DNA from: Ganoderma boninense
Taxonomy: Eukaryota > Basidiomycota > Agaricomycetes > Polyporales > Polyporaceae
NCBI GenBank assembly: GCA_002900995.3
Contig: CM035312.1
Location: 3,058,602 to 3,122,601 of the forward strand
Direction: 5' to 3'
Length of the DNA stretch: 64,000 nucleotides
Position 1 is the first letter of the stretch. Each line of letters opens with the position of its first letter. The position numbers and the translations under genes were made by a program. The notes under the pieces are model-generated. The model was not told where the DNA came from, did not search any database, and worked only from the letters and a program-made list of their open reading frames with translations. Positions 11,846-22,957 of this stretch are shown here, piece after piece.

Positions 11846-14800
11846 TCAGTGCGAGGACTTGATGCTGTTGAGTCTCACGACGAGAGGTAACAGCGACACG
11901 TTCTCGCTGGAGGCGTAGAACTGCACACAATCAAGGTGAACCTGGAACAGTTGTCAGGACATCGTGTCGCGGTAATGTTCGATCGGTAAAGCTGACCTTG
12001 AACCTAGAATTCGCGCGGCGTTTAGACGCTGGAGTTTGAACGACAAGACAAATGAAGACACACCAGTGATTGAAGTTGGTCTCGAATTTGCTCAAGATGT
12101 CCCACCGCCTTGCCATCGAATGATCGCCATCCGGTGTGTCAGCCGCAGCTACTGCGCTGTTCGCCGACCGCGTAAATGAAGCGGTGTACAAGGCGAACGT
12201 GGAGCACGTGACAATCAACCTCGAGTACGCCTCCATGGGACGTCATGGACCCCGATCAGCACCCGCGAAGCTCGGGAGAAGTGGACCCACTTACCCGAAG
12301 TAGCCTCGAGCTCGTCAACATGCATTCCTTGAGGCATGTATCGAGGAAATCCACGTGGTCCCGGAGGAGCTGGTCGACGGTCTCCACCTTGCCTGCCTCA
12401 AGCTTACCCTCAAGCTTTCGCCAGTTCGGCTCCAAGACCTCGAAAGTTGTGAAGGCGAGGATCTGCTGCACAAACGCCAGCATGCGGGCACGGAGTAAGA
12501 ACACGCGCTTGCGCCAGTTCTCAAACTCCGAGTGCCAATCCTTTTGGGGCGGCTGCGGTGTTTGGCGGCCCGCGTCGGTACCGGTTCCTCGGGGGCGAGT
12601 GGCTCGGCGCCACGCCGTGGTCTTGTGTTCAATCCACATGGCGGAGAGTGATTGTTCAACGTGCTTGAGATGAAGCAGGAAACGGAAAATGAGCTGATAC
12701 CGGAGGATCGTCTTTCGCGAAATGACCAGCGACAACGGGAACTTGACGTGATAGTCCAGCGTGAGCGCGTCAATCGCTGGTTCCCAGAGCGCGTGTCATT
12801 CAGCCTTGCACGTTCGCTGACCTCACTGGACTGACTCACCAAGCATCTGCTTTTTATCATCTTTCTCCTTCTCCTTCTTCTGGGACTCGTGAACGTGGCC
12901 GTGTCCTTCCGCAGCGTCACCCTCCTCAAGACCGCTGACGTTCACCACAGTCAGCAGCCACTCGTACAAGCCGCTCCCAGCCATCGTGACCTTCACGTCC
13001 TCGCGGAACATGGCATCTTCGCCCTGAGCGTCCGTGTTTAGTGCTAGGTCCAAGAGGCTCTGAAGCTTGACCAACGACGCCGATTTAGCAGACTTCCGAA
13101 GTTCATTATGCGACAGGTCCAGGAGATGCGTGAGGAATGACGATTGCGAAAGGAAGAAGTAGCGCTTTAATGAACGGAGGCGAGGGATCAGCTGTTGATC
13201 TCGGAGAAGCAGCTGGAGTAGTGTCCGGTTCGCATGGGTGTAGGCATCTTCAATGCGCTTGTAGAATCTGGATGCATTCTAAGCGTGAATCGGGACGCAG
13301 AGTTCACCGAAGCGTACCTTTCGTCGTCCATTGACAGGTCTTCTTCGTCCTCTTGGCTAGAGTTCCGCCGAATCTCGATACCACATTCGCGGATGACATT
13401 CAGGTACTTCCCAGCGAGCAGAATCTTGTGCTTCCATCGTTCGAGGACAGCAGGAATACAAGCGCCTCCTGGTAGACGGCCGCCGACGGAGCGGGGAGGG
13501 GGGACACCTGCTTGGTGCTGCTTTGAAGAGCCGCCAAGGGTCGAACCATCCCGGAGCTGGTGACATGGTCAAGTCAGGCAACATGTTCACTTGAACAGCC
13601 CGATTGCGCGCTCACCGTGTAACGACGTTCCCAGTACTCGTCTGTGTAGTCCATCTCGAGCGTCCCGCGGTTGATGAACTTACTCTCCTTGACGAGAAGC
13701 TCCTCGTACGGGTCGTCGAGTTTGCCGGTCCTGATCCATGCCTGGACCATCTCCACGTACGGCTTCCCAGCATCACGGAGCAGCGCGCCGTACAACTCCC
13801 GCGCCGCCGGGTCCCCTGACATGTTCTGCATCCGCTCATGCAAGATTGAGAGCACTTCGCCGCCCTTGACTGCGATCCCACTTGCCCCACCATCCACTCC
13901 CAGGCCTGTCGTCTTAATCTCCGACAAGACCGCCTTGAGCTTGGCACCTCCAAGGCCGAGCGCCTCATTCCGCGCGTCTTCCTCGGCATCGGAGCTGCTC
14001 GCAGACGAAGATAGCTCGGCGGTTGGGTCGTCGGCCGTCGCCAGATCAGTGGTGAGCAAATAGAGAAGCGAGAGGGTGTGCAACGTAGGGTGGACGTAAA
14101 ACCAGAGCTTCTGGAGCGTGAACTGTGGAGACGTGTTGAACGCGTGCTCGAGCTGCGATAGCAGTGTCTGATAGTCCTGTAGATTCGTTCAGACAGGCGT
14201 CGGACCCTATGCAGCGATGACACATACCTTGAGCATGTCGCGCATCGATGCACACAAAGCATGGTTTACGAGTCCGAAGTCCAGATGGCTCCGCAGCTCA
14301 ATGAACGAGCTGATCGCCGTGTAATAGGTGGCTAACGGCAGTATCCGTTCCACTAAATCCCGAAGCGAGGGATCTTATTACGCGATTAGCCATGACTACG
14401 AAGCTCGAGCAAACTCCGCGCACCTAGGGAAGGTGACACCACGAACCTGACACCGTTCAATGGATCGTCGTCATCGGGCGAGTGGTCCGGATGATAAGTA
14501 ATAAAGGTTCCTTCAATACCCTGTGGAGAACGATAGCGTCAGATGTTGCCGCTACTAAGTTTCGCGTTATCCAAACTTCCTGAACTGCGTCATGCCGCGT
14601 GTCGATATTCTTTCAATGTCCTGCCCCTGGTCGTGGCCCAACAGCGCCCGCGGACCCTGTGGCGTCCTCGTATTCTTTTCTGATGATGTATCCACACCGC
14701 CCAAAAACTTGCATAGCGCTCCGCTCGCCGGCCTCGATAGCGCTGAGGTCAACTGACAAGCCTCCGGCCATGTTGTGGCTATTGTCACGTACAATCCATG

Positions 14801-16506
14801 AGCGCGCTTGGCCACATGTCTGGCACGTTGAACCAACATGAACCGGCATCGGAGATAGATAGCTCTTTCCATGCACATCTCAGTCGGTCGGTGACTGACC
14901 CGTTCGGCTGATCGGTCTGACCATGGAATTCAACGCTCTTCCCTGGGAGCCACGAACGTTCCCGACCGGTGGCCTTAGAAGGAAACTCGGTCGCAAGATG
15001 GTCAGTCTGCGACGATCTGAACAAGCATCTCGGGAACATCGTGACGCGTCCACGTTGCGCAATGTCCCAGTATCTTTGGACTATCCACCGCATGCCGATC
15101 GAGGGAAGTTGCACGGGAGCAGGGAATGAGCACCTTCGTCATCCTTCGCCGCAACCATGGCAATGTCTCTGTGAGGACAATAAAACCCTTCACAATAAGT
15201 CCGGGCTTTACGCAGCGGTCTGCCGTGAGATCTCGATGGCCACAGCACAGGATAGTAAGGGAGCTTATACCGATTTCACGACAGTCCTTGCTGCAAATCG
15301 AGGTAGATTACGTACCCTCTGGCATGCACCCCCATGAAACACCGCCACTGTCGACCGCATCGGGCCCTTCAAATTGCCAACGACAGTCGCTAGAGCGAGG
15401 ATGAGCCCATCACTGGACGCAAAGCAGGATATTCGACCCAGGGCACCGTAGAAGCCATGCTAAACAGCTTTGAATCTATTTACCATCCTTTGCCTAAGCC
15501 ATTGCAGTTTCCCATCAAATAAATGCTTCAAGGGCCACTCTGCAATCGCACTACCATGGCTGCCATTCTCAAAGGATGGTAGAGAAATTTATGCTGTTTT
15601 CATAGGGATATTTCCCATGATACTCGTACACATACCCTGTGCATGTTGACTGTCGGCAAAACAGCACGGCCCTTGCCTCCCCGCGTACGCCGTTCAAGTC
15701 AGATATGAGATTTCCCCTGGGAGGGGGTAAATGGGCGGCCACATATATTGGAATGCAATGGTCGAGAATGTCACAGCGGCGCTCAGCGCTCAGACATCCA
15801 AAGAGGCGTCAAAGTTCGGGCTAACAGTTTGATGACGGTGGTCAGACCGGTCCCAGTTGGTGGTCAGTCCAACTCTGACCGGTCTGACCTTCCGACCAGC
15901 ACCGCAAGGGATGCATCTCAAGCGTTATGAAGGCACGCCGTCTCGCATAATGGGCGACAGGAACATGCACCGTGTCGTCATGTTGAAATGGAGTTCCGAA
16001 GTTCCTCCTAGACGATAGACGAGGAACACATACCATAAGCACGAAGAGCAGATCCTCTAGAACCAGGGCCTCCTGGATCTCGACCGGGATTCCATAGAGG
16101 GAGCTCTCCTTCGCCTTGCCCTTGCCCTTATCTCTGTGTGCGCTCCCGGAGACTACGCGAGAATTGAGTGGAGCGCGTACGAACGACCGTTCCGCCTCGA
16201 ATGATGCCTCGTCGCGTCCTGTGGATGAGGATGAGATCCGACACACCACCGACGTTTGATGCAAACGGACTTCGCCTCGCGCCTTCGCGCGATACATGGA
16301 CGCGCACGTCGATTTCTTCTGCGACATTGTCGTCGACGTATTGCCGGTTCCGCCTTACGGACGCGATGGTATCTGTGATCTGTGCGCACGGTGAGATGCG
16401 CCCCTCCCCTAGACGTTGCAGTACTCACCTTGTTGTACTCCTTCGTCGACAGTGTTAGATTCTTCTTCTTTCCTCCTGTTCGTACCCTCGGAGTATATGG
16501 ATCCAT
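11846..16506 (-). CDS. SPC97: Gamma-tubulin complex component 2 (GCP2/Spc97/Alp4)
   Basis: Twelve exons keep frame exactly and give 864 residues: 16429-16506, 16271-16379, 16034-16218, 14424-14520, 14228-14373, 13616-14176, 13318-13556, 12840-13267, 12295-12776, 12064-12230, 11997-12003 and 11846-11941. Family landmarks appear in order: YGIPVEIQEALVLEDLLFVL, then GIEGTFI (grip1 start), WKHKILLAGKYLNVIREC, LTLDYHVKFPLSLVIS, FEVLEPNWRKLE, LLRDHVDFLDTCLKECM, and LIVTCSTFALYT near the end of grip2. GCP2 pairs with GCP3 in the gamma-tubulin small complex that nucleates microtubules at spindle pole bodies. Two features are odd: intron 3 is 1,513 nt (14521-16033) against 49-64 nt for the others, and exon 11 is only 7 nt. 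The donor of intron 2 (GTCCGT) is weak but is the only one that restores frame. Confidence 0.93.
14893..15869. mobile_element. Non-autonomous DNA transposon (MITE-like) inside GCP2 intron 3
   Basis: The two ends are inverted copies of one pattern. At the left, GACTGACC (14893-14900), 11 unmatched bases, then TCGGTCTGACCA (14912-14923). At the right the same order appears on the opposite strand (15839-15869), with only one mismatch across the two conserved blocks. The inverted repeats probably extend some 12-20 bases further outward with gaps. There is no transposase-like frame between them, so an autonomous partner would be needed. No target-site duplication could be fixed by eye. The element lies wholly in an intron, so host coding is intact. 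Confidence 0.6.
15462..15600. repeat. Foldback repeat nested in the intronic element
   Basis: The arm at 15462-15492 (starting AAACAGC, ending TACCATCCTTTG) is repeated in inverse orientation at 15570-15600. The 7 outermost and 12 innermost arm positions match exactly, with a divergent middle. The ~75-nt spacer lacks coding potential. It resembles a small foldback MITE inserted into the larger element. Confidence 0.65.
15840..15890. repeat. Perfect hairpin at the right end of the intronic element
   Basis: A 12-bp arm (GGTCAGACCGGT, 15840-15851) is matched by its exact reverse complement at 15879-15890. A second 6-bp pair (AGTTGG / CCAACT) lies inside it. The hairpin overlaps the right terminal inverted repeat. 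Confidence 0.8.
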
Positions 16507-16746
16507 GATTTGGACGTGAATGAGCGGGGTCAGGAGGATTATGGTCGCAGTCAAGTTGCGGGACGCCGGCTTGCAGACTTGTTTGGATGGCGCTTATTTT
16601 CATATTAACGGGTAACACATTATTTACTCTCAGATTTATCCATTTGTTAAGGGGTAATAGTTGGGATTAAGCGCCGTTACTTGTCCAGCAACCACCATCT
16701 CCGATACTTCGACTGGTCGTCTCCCCTGTTGTGGACGTCGCCCATC

Positions 16747-17849
16747 ATGCGGGATGTCAATATCTACAACTTTAAAAGGGGCCTACCTCGTATGGTACGT
16801 TTTGCACATTGTTCATTGGTTTGAAGTCCCTGACGAGCGTGTAGAGCTGGCACCCACACAACCTGTTCAACCTCTGGCGACGGTCCTACGGCCCCTTGGA
16901 GAAGATCACGAACCGCGTCGAGTACAAGGAGTCGCTTAACTGGCGTAGATGGACAGCGAAGGCCCTCCTGCGCGGGTACCACGGCGACTTCATCAACGAG
17001 AATATCTTCAAACGGTGGTACCTCCCTGAGACTCTACCTGACGTGCGCCCCTCCGAGGCTTTGAAGAACGTCGAGCCCGTGGTGGACTTGGACAAGTGGG
17101 CTAACCGGCAGGATGCGGCGCAGAAGGCGCAGAAGCGGGCGGACGAGGAGAGGCGCAAGGGGCTGGCACCGGTCGGGAGCTTGATGTTCACTGAGGTGGA
17201 ACGGAGGATAGACGTGGTCATTTTCCGGGCATGCTTCGCGCACAGCGTGTACGAGGCACGGAGGATGGTCATTCATGGAGACGTACTACTGAACGGGAAG
17301 AAGGTACGTTCTCCAGCTGTGTGGACCGTTACCACGACCCCTGACGCTCCTTAGCACACGAATGCGAACACGCGTCTCGCTCCTGGAGACATGGTATCTG
17401 TCGACCCCAAGGCGATACGGTTCCTTCAAGAGCGTCCCGAGCCCGTCGAGGAAGAGGAGGAGGAGGTCGCCGCCTCAGAAGTTTCTGACGCAGCCGACGG
17501 TGCCGCTGAGGCCACAAAATCCGCATCCGATGTCGCGAAACCCTCTTCGGCCTCGCGCTTCTCTAAGAAGCCTCAAACTACCGGCGGGCTGACGCCGTTC
17601 AACATACCTCCTTACGCGTCGCCGTTCCTGTTCATCCCCGCCTACCTCGAACCTTCGTTCTCGACATGCTCTGTTATCTACCTCCGACACCCGACGGCAC
17701 GCCCTGGGTATTCCGAGATCCCGACACCATGGGACGCTGACGGGGAGGTTGTTCGCTTGACGTGGGAGTGGTACTCGAAACGTCGTATGCGGATACGGAG
17801 CAAGAGTCAGCTGGCGCGGATGCCCGAGAACAGAACAGTAGGGGCATAG
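16747..17849 (+). CDS. NAM9: Mitochondrial ribosomal protein uS4m (Nam9)
   Basis: Three exons (16747-16794, 16845-17303, 17355-17849) give 333 residues; introns are 50 and 51 nt and phase 0. The N-terminus MRDVNIYNFKRGLPRMSWH and the WRRSYGP segment are typical of fungal uS4m. The S4 RNA-binding domain follows at about residues 120-175 (RRIDVVIFRACFAHSVYEAR, then VIHGDVLLNGKK) and continues across intron 2 into NTRLAPGDMVSVDP. An acidic/alanine-rich insert and a fungal C-terminal extension (YLEPSFSTCSVIYLRHPTAR) complete it. The protein sits at the body of the mitochondrial small subunit and helps start assembly on the 5' domain of the rRNA. It is head-to-head with GCP2, with only 240 bp between the start codons. 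Confidence 0.92.
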
Positions 17850-18248
17850 ATTCTATTCGTCGCCTACTTACTGGGTATGATAATACATGGCTTAATATGT
17901 CGCTGCATTTCCCTTCTCTATCTCCCGCCATTGATGTGACAGTGTCGCGAGACACTTTTTTGAGGAGCCGATTTGCGTTGGAGTCGAGGGAGGCGACGGT
18001 AACTTAAGCTCGGCCTAGTTCTTCGTCTTCAATAGTGATACGAGAGACGGACAACGCCAGAAGAGAGCCGGCATTCGAATCTATCTATGCTTGCCTATGA
18101 CTACTGGTTAGCCAGATTGTACCTCGACTGCTTGCTTGTCAAGCATCCCAACTGTGGATGGAGGGTCGATTTGTTAGTATAATGCCTCAGTGAAATTCAC
18201 ATAGTAGAGGAGCTCTCTCTCGATACTGCGGCACAAATTGTACTGATT

Positions 18249-19717
18249 CTACTCCTCAGCTTTGTCGTCCTCCGAGTCGCTATCCTCGTTGCCATCTCCA
18301 TCCTCGTGAACCGCGAGCATCTCCTTCAGACTGTTCTTACGCGTCACCACATGACTCTTTGGCAAAGACTTGACATTCTTGATGCGTGCCTTGAATGTTG
18401 AGTCCACGACGGAGTTGGGAGGCGTGGGCGTGGCTGGCTTTTCAGCGTCCTCAGCGAAGCGGTGTCCGAGCGCACGAGCTTGTTCCGTGGCCCGCGCGAT
18501 GGGCTCATCGACCAAAACTCGCTTGAAGACTTCCCGAAAGGTACTCTGTAGAGGGCCGACCCCATTCAGAAATGGAGAGGTCTGAAGATGGAGGTGGGGA
18601 GGTGGCATGCTTACATTTCTGCCTCTGGGGATTCGAGGCTCCTTCGCCGGCGGCTGGAACATTGCAGACCTCGGTGAAAGCTGAGGATAGAGCTTCTTGA
18701 TGGGGCGATCCAGAGCACAGAGGAATTCCTTCGAGAGCGAGACCCGGGGATACTTTGGGTCTTCTGAATGGTGGTACTGGAAGACATGGGCGTTGAGGAA
18801 AGTACAATCGGGTGCCGTCCGAATTTCGAAACTCGGGATCTGACGGAGTAATCCGTTGATCACCCCATCGTAAGATCGGTCTGGCTTGACGTTCTTCAAG
18901 CGGAACTCGAGGGGAGGCGAGAGGTTTCAGAGCATCCTCTGAAGGACGCTTGCTCCACACCAACTGTGTAAAGAAAACGCCGACGATGAGTAGGGCATGC
19001 ACCTCCTCCCAGGTCGGGTTGCAGGCAAAGCCCGCCATCGCAGCGTTGTACACCTGCAAGAGGTGTGGCGACAGCTCGACCTCGGCCAATAACTGGGCTT
19101 CAACGGCCCACCAGGAAGAGGTACAGTTCAGGACCTTGAGCTCACAGAAATCAGCAAGCTCGTGGATACTAGAGAGTCCAGTACCGTCCAAACGGTCCCC
19201 ATCATCGCTGAATATAAAAATTCGAGCGAAATCTGGAATTTACTTGAGTGATCTCTCCTTCTTGGGTTCAGGTTTAGAATCGATCTTCGTCTACGGCCCG
19301 CTCTTCGCCCTCGAAATTCCTTTCACCTTGGGTCCGTTCTTCTTGGATACAGCCTCCGTCTTCGCGGGAGGCGGCTTTCCGAAGAGAGGGTGGGGGCAGG
19401 ATACCAGGGTAGCCCGTGGTTGATTGGGATGTCGAAGGTTCCGGCAAGAGACAGAGAAGATGTGGTCATACGGCCGATACAAATGATGTTCAGACCCGCG
19501 AAATCGCCACGCCTCGTAGACAAAGTTTGAATTGGCCTCCTCGAAGTCGTCCTGAGTATATACCAGGGCATTTGGAAGTGGGAAAGGCAGATCACACTTG
19601 AATAAACATATGACTTGAACAGCCCGGGCAAGCGATGAATCAACGCACCTGAGCAGCTGCCACGGGTCTAGTCTTCGCTACCGTGGAGGGCGGCGCGGAA
19701 CGACGCTCTGCTGGCAT
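18249..19717 (-). CDS. Uncharacterised protein with acidic C-terminal tail
   Basis: I do not recognise the family. Five exons keep frame and give 386 residues: 19649-19717, 19295-19551, 18961-19207, 18615-18905 and 18249-18545. Introns are 97, 87, 53 and 69 nt (the third, 18906-18960, is 55 nt by its ends); the second has a less usual donor (GTAGAC). The N-terminus is Ala/Pro-rich, followed by an aromatic segment (NSNFVYEAWRFRG, LYRPYDHIFSVSCR). A central part rich in hydrophobic residues (VHALLIVGVFFTQL) looks helical. The last 20 residues are very acidic (NEDSDSEDDKAEE), and basic KARIKNVKSLPKSHVVTRK precedes them, so nuclear or chromatin binding is conceivable but unproven. Splice sites are consistent, base use matches neighbours, and no frame break is seen. 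Confidence 0.7.
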
Positions 19718-20395
19718 TTTAAGAAACAAGCTGGGGACTATTTCCGAGTTGGGGGTGGGGCACTTTTTGGCTCAGGAAGACTGATTGAGGGGCGACTGCA
19801 AGGCCCGAAGGTGGTTGAACGAGGTGGCAGACGACCAAGGCGATAGTGACGAACATTGGGAGGTAGCATTTTCATATTATATACGCTGCACAAGACAATT
19901 ATTAGTCATTTCAGCGGGGCTTACTAGGATTCCATTGCCTTTGCCATTTGGATCGACATGAATGAGTGACGTACCGTTCATGCGCAGGTCGTGGCACAGA
20001 TTTGACTCGGACACTTTTCACAACGGATGCACTCCCAAGCGGAAAATTACCCAGCCTCTTTCCATGTCTGGATCTAAGAACCAACAAAATAAGTTAACTT
20101 TTGAGATGAGTAATTCAGAGACAGGAATTACGGATGTGGACGACAATTGTACTGATGAGGATGGGGGACTCCGTCCTAAACGCTGTGCTTTCGGACGAAC
20201 GATTCAAGTTGTTTCCGGGATCCCCGGACCGCTGTCAATGTTCCGCCGGCGCCGACACTAGTGCTCAAAGCTATTTGAATAAGACGCCGATGTTCTAGTT
20301 CTGCCGACTCAACCACATCTCTTCCACTCAGCTTCCACTTGAAAAGGCCACCGCCTTGACTCTTCGTTTCTCCTCTCATCGTCACGCTCGTCACT

Positions 20396-21101
20396 ATGGG
20401 CATCCCAGATCCTAAACAGTTCGATCGCGAGGCTGGTTTTCCTGAGTCGGCTCCGAACCAGCTCCAGACAGAGGCGGGTGGCGTCCGTCGAGGTATCAAA
20501 GGGCCGCCAACTTACTCGCCCATGTAGCAATGGAAGGAACTCATGGCCAAGAAGCGTCCGAAGGACTCCATTCGCCGCAAACTCATCGCTAAGCCTGGCC
20601 AAACGCCTCCCTTGTATCGATATGGCTTCCCTTTCACCCGGCAGTTTGCCCTCGAATACGCTCGACGCCATCATCTCAAACTCAAACTCGTCGGCGATGA
20701 TATCGAAGCCTTCGGCGGACGCGAAGAACTCGACTTTGCGGACGTCGACGATTCGTGGCTTGAGGACCGCGATATGTGGTTGTTCGCGATGGGGGTGTCG
20801 CAATCGCTCATGCTGACTAACCTTAGTCGTCGGTGTGAGTTCTCGCTTGACTTGGGTCGGCCGTTCTCGCTTGAGTGGGATGGCATCATCTCTCTCTGGT
20901 CGAACTACACTATTGAGGAACGTTGGTTGGCATGCATCAACCACGAGCACGTGCTCGCAGTGTTGAACAGTGCCATGAACGAAGTTGAGGGTGGTAGTTC
21001 CAAGGCTCAATGGTGGTTCGATTGGAACAATGACATCGTACGTGCCCCTATGATCCTTCTGTCTTACTCGACATTAACCATTCCCCCAGGGTGCCATATA
21101 A
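20396..21101 (+). CDS. Uncharacterised protein, paralogue A of a local pair
   Basis: Three exons (20396-20482, 20528-21037, 21090-21101) give 202 residues. The long middle exon is about 70% identical by eye to the gene at 39752-40459, and both share the same intron positions and end in the same short exon coding GAI-stop. Conserved blocks include TPPLYRYGFP, YARRHHLKLKL, FGGREELDFADVDD and SLEWDGIISLWSNYTIEER, ending QWWFDWNND. There is no signal peptide or membrane segment. Intron 1 is 45 nt with a GTCCGT donor, chosen because it keeps frame and matches the paralogue. The family is not one I recognise. Conservation of introns, frame and stop in both copies argues that both are functional genes. 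Confidence 0.8.
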
Positions 21102-21359
21102 GTTTCTGGTGCACCGTCGGTCGCCCCCCATTGTCATGTCTGGTGATTATGGTCATGTCACGGGCGTTTGCACACGCTCGCTGTTCAAGTTCCGCGCTAC
21201 ACCTGTATTCTATCGGCCCTCGCCTTTGCTGTAGATTATGCACAACCCTCTGCATCACGAATAGCAGCTACTACACCTGCACTGATTGCGTTCACAGCCT
21301 TACTATACCTGATGGGGCTTTAGGCGGGTTCATTAAGGGGTTTGATCTTTCTTGAGCCC

Positions 21360-21790
21360 ACTTCGTCATCCATCCGCCATGAATCCGGCACGGTGCCGTC
21401 TGGCAGACAAGGCCGACGCTATGAAGAATAGGTCTCTGAACGAAGTACGTACACAAACGTTATATGTCAAGACTGATCTGGTATGCTGGCAGAAATGGTA
21501 AAGAACGTGGCGGACCGACCTACTATGCTGATGTCGACGCTTTCCTCGACTCCATCGCAAGTCGTCGCTCAGACTAGCGCTGAGGCTGCCGTTCTGCTTG
21601 CATGTATTTCCATACACTGCACACAACATCTTCGACTACGTTCTCCGCCATTACCTGGGTGTTGCCGAGAAGGACGTCCGGTCCATCGTACCACACCAGC
21701 TTGTCGACAGATCGCTAACAAAGCCGTTTGCCTGCAGCCGCAACTCGGTAATACTCAATCTGGCGTTCAGGCGACGCCTGATTAAAATAA
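21360..21790 (+). other. Possible coding remnant
   Basis: Stretches that read like protein occur here in different frames (for example GGPTYYADVDAFLDSIASRR near 21497-21580 and FDYVLRHYLGVAEKDV near 21630-21680), separated by stops. I could not join them with plausible splice sites. It may be a decayed gene or an unrecognised multi-exon gene. The rest of 21102-22265 holds nothing I can name. Confidence 0.25.
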
Positions 21791-22265
21791 CTGTTGGAAT
21801 CTGAGGGCAGGGATCTTCCTAGACTCTCGAGCGATCTAAGTTTGCACCAATGTATAGAAATAGGATGCGACTGAATCAGGAACCCGGTCTGTCGCGACGA
21901 TATCGACAGCTAGTACGTACGTACATGATGGCTAACGATTCACGCTGGAACACAGGTCGGTGTTGTTCCAAGACCACGAATGGCCTAGGATGCCCCTTAT
22001 ATGTTGCGCCGCGTGAAACAACTGAATTCTCCCAGAACCTTCTACGAGACTACGCACCTCGCACGCAGACTTCCCATGCTCATGTCAGGCATCATACTCA
22101 ACAGTTATGTCCGCAATCCACTTCAATTCCCAAAGAAAAGAAAAAAAAGAAGAAAAACAAAAGCAGCGTATCGTAAGGCCAGCTTACGACGCGCATCCGA
22201 TCCTGCCCATCATCCCAACGTCCGGCCGCGACACGACCAGGCGTGCTATTTCTCCTCCTTCTCGC

Positions 22266-22841
22266 CTAGAGCAGCGTCCACTTGATGTCGTGGAGACGGC
22301 CCACGCTGAGGGGCGCGAGCTTCTTGAACGCGGCGGGCGAGAGGTCGACGGAGCCGACCGCGCACCCGGGGCAAGTGTCGACGACGGTGACGACGACCGA
22401 CTTCTTGCCCTTCGAACACGCGCATCTTGCGGCCGCACATGGGGTTCCTACCGAGAGAGCGTGTCAGCGTCGTGTGTATGTGGGAGGATCGAGGGGGCCA
22501 GAAGCAGCAGAGGGGAGCGATTTGGATGCGTGCTGCAGCCTGAGGAGGATCGGACAGGATAGGGCACGTACTTGTTGGGGTTCGCGCCCGCACCAGGGAA
22601 GCTCTGGATGGTCTTGATGTCGACGGCGACGATCATCTGGGATGCCGTGCTCGTGCGACCGCAAGAGCCGACCCCAGGAGTGTAGAAGGTAGCTGAGCGG
22701 ACGAGGACATGAGCGAGGATGTCGTGGCGGACGACGAAACAGCGGCTTACCATCACCGCCAGACTTGGACATGTGGACCTCGGCGAAGCTGGTCGCGGCG
22801 GCGGAGAGAACAACAAGGAGGGTGGCGGCAGAGAAACGCAT
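22266..22841 (-). pseudogene. Secreted RlpA-like double-psi beta-barrel protein, copy 1 (frameshifted)
   Basis: Three exons (22751-22841, 22572-22692, 22266-22447) follow the exact layout of the two sister genes. The N-terminus is a signal peptide (MRFSAATLLVVLSAAATSFA). The barrel starts ATFYTPGVGSCG, has SFPGAGANPN and MCGRKMRV, and should end in the TCPGC motif. Exon 3 is 182 nt where the sisters have 181: one extra base in GAAGGGCAAG (about 22406-22412) throws the frame after KMRV. Beyond it the normal sequence (VDTCPGC through IKWTLL-stop) reappears in the next frame. It is therefore a very young pseudogene or an assembly error in a run of G. The family includes riboflavin-aldehyde-forming-enzyme-like and barwin/expansin-like fungal proteins; the function here is unknown. 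Confidence 0.8.
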
Positions 22842-22949
22842 ATTGAAAAAAAAACAAAGAGGGATGAAGAGAAGAAGGAAGTTGACCAGCAAGTAATTGG
22901 GAACGAAGGTGAATTGCGAATGGAGGACTCACCGTCGATGAGGGAAGGC

Positions 22950-22957
22950 TTTATATA
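22950..22957 (-). promoter_or_regulatory. TATA box of RlpA-like copy 1
   Basis: TATATAAA on the minus strand, about 110 nt upstream of the start codon, the same spacing as in copy 3. A leader motif, TTGCTGGTCAA, sits between it and the ATG in this and both sister genes. Confidence 0.6.
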
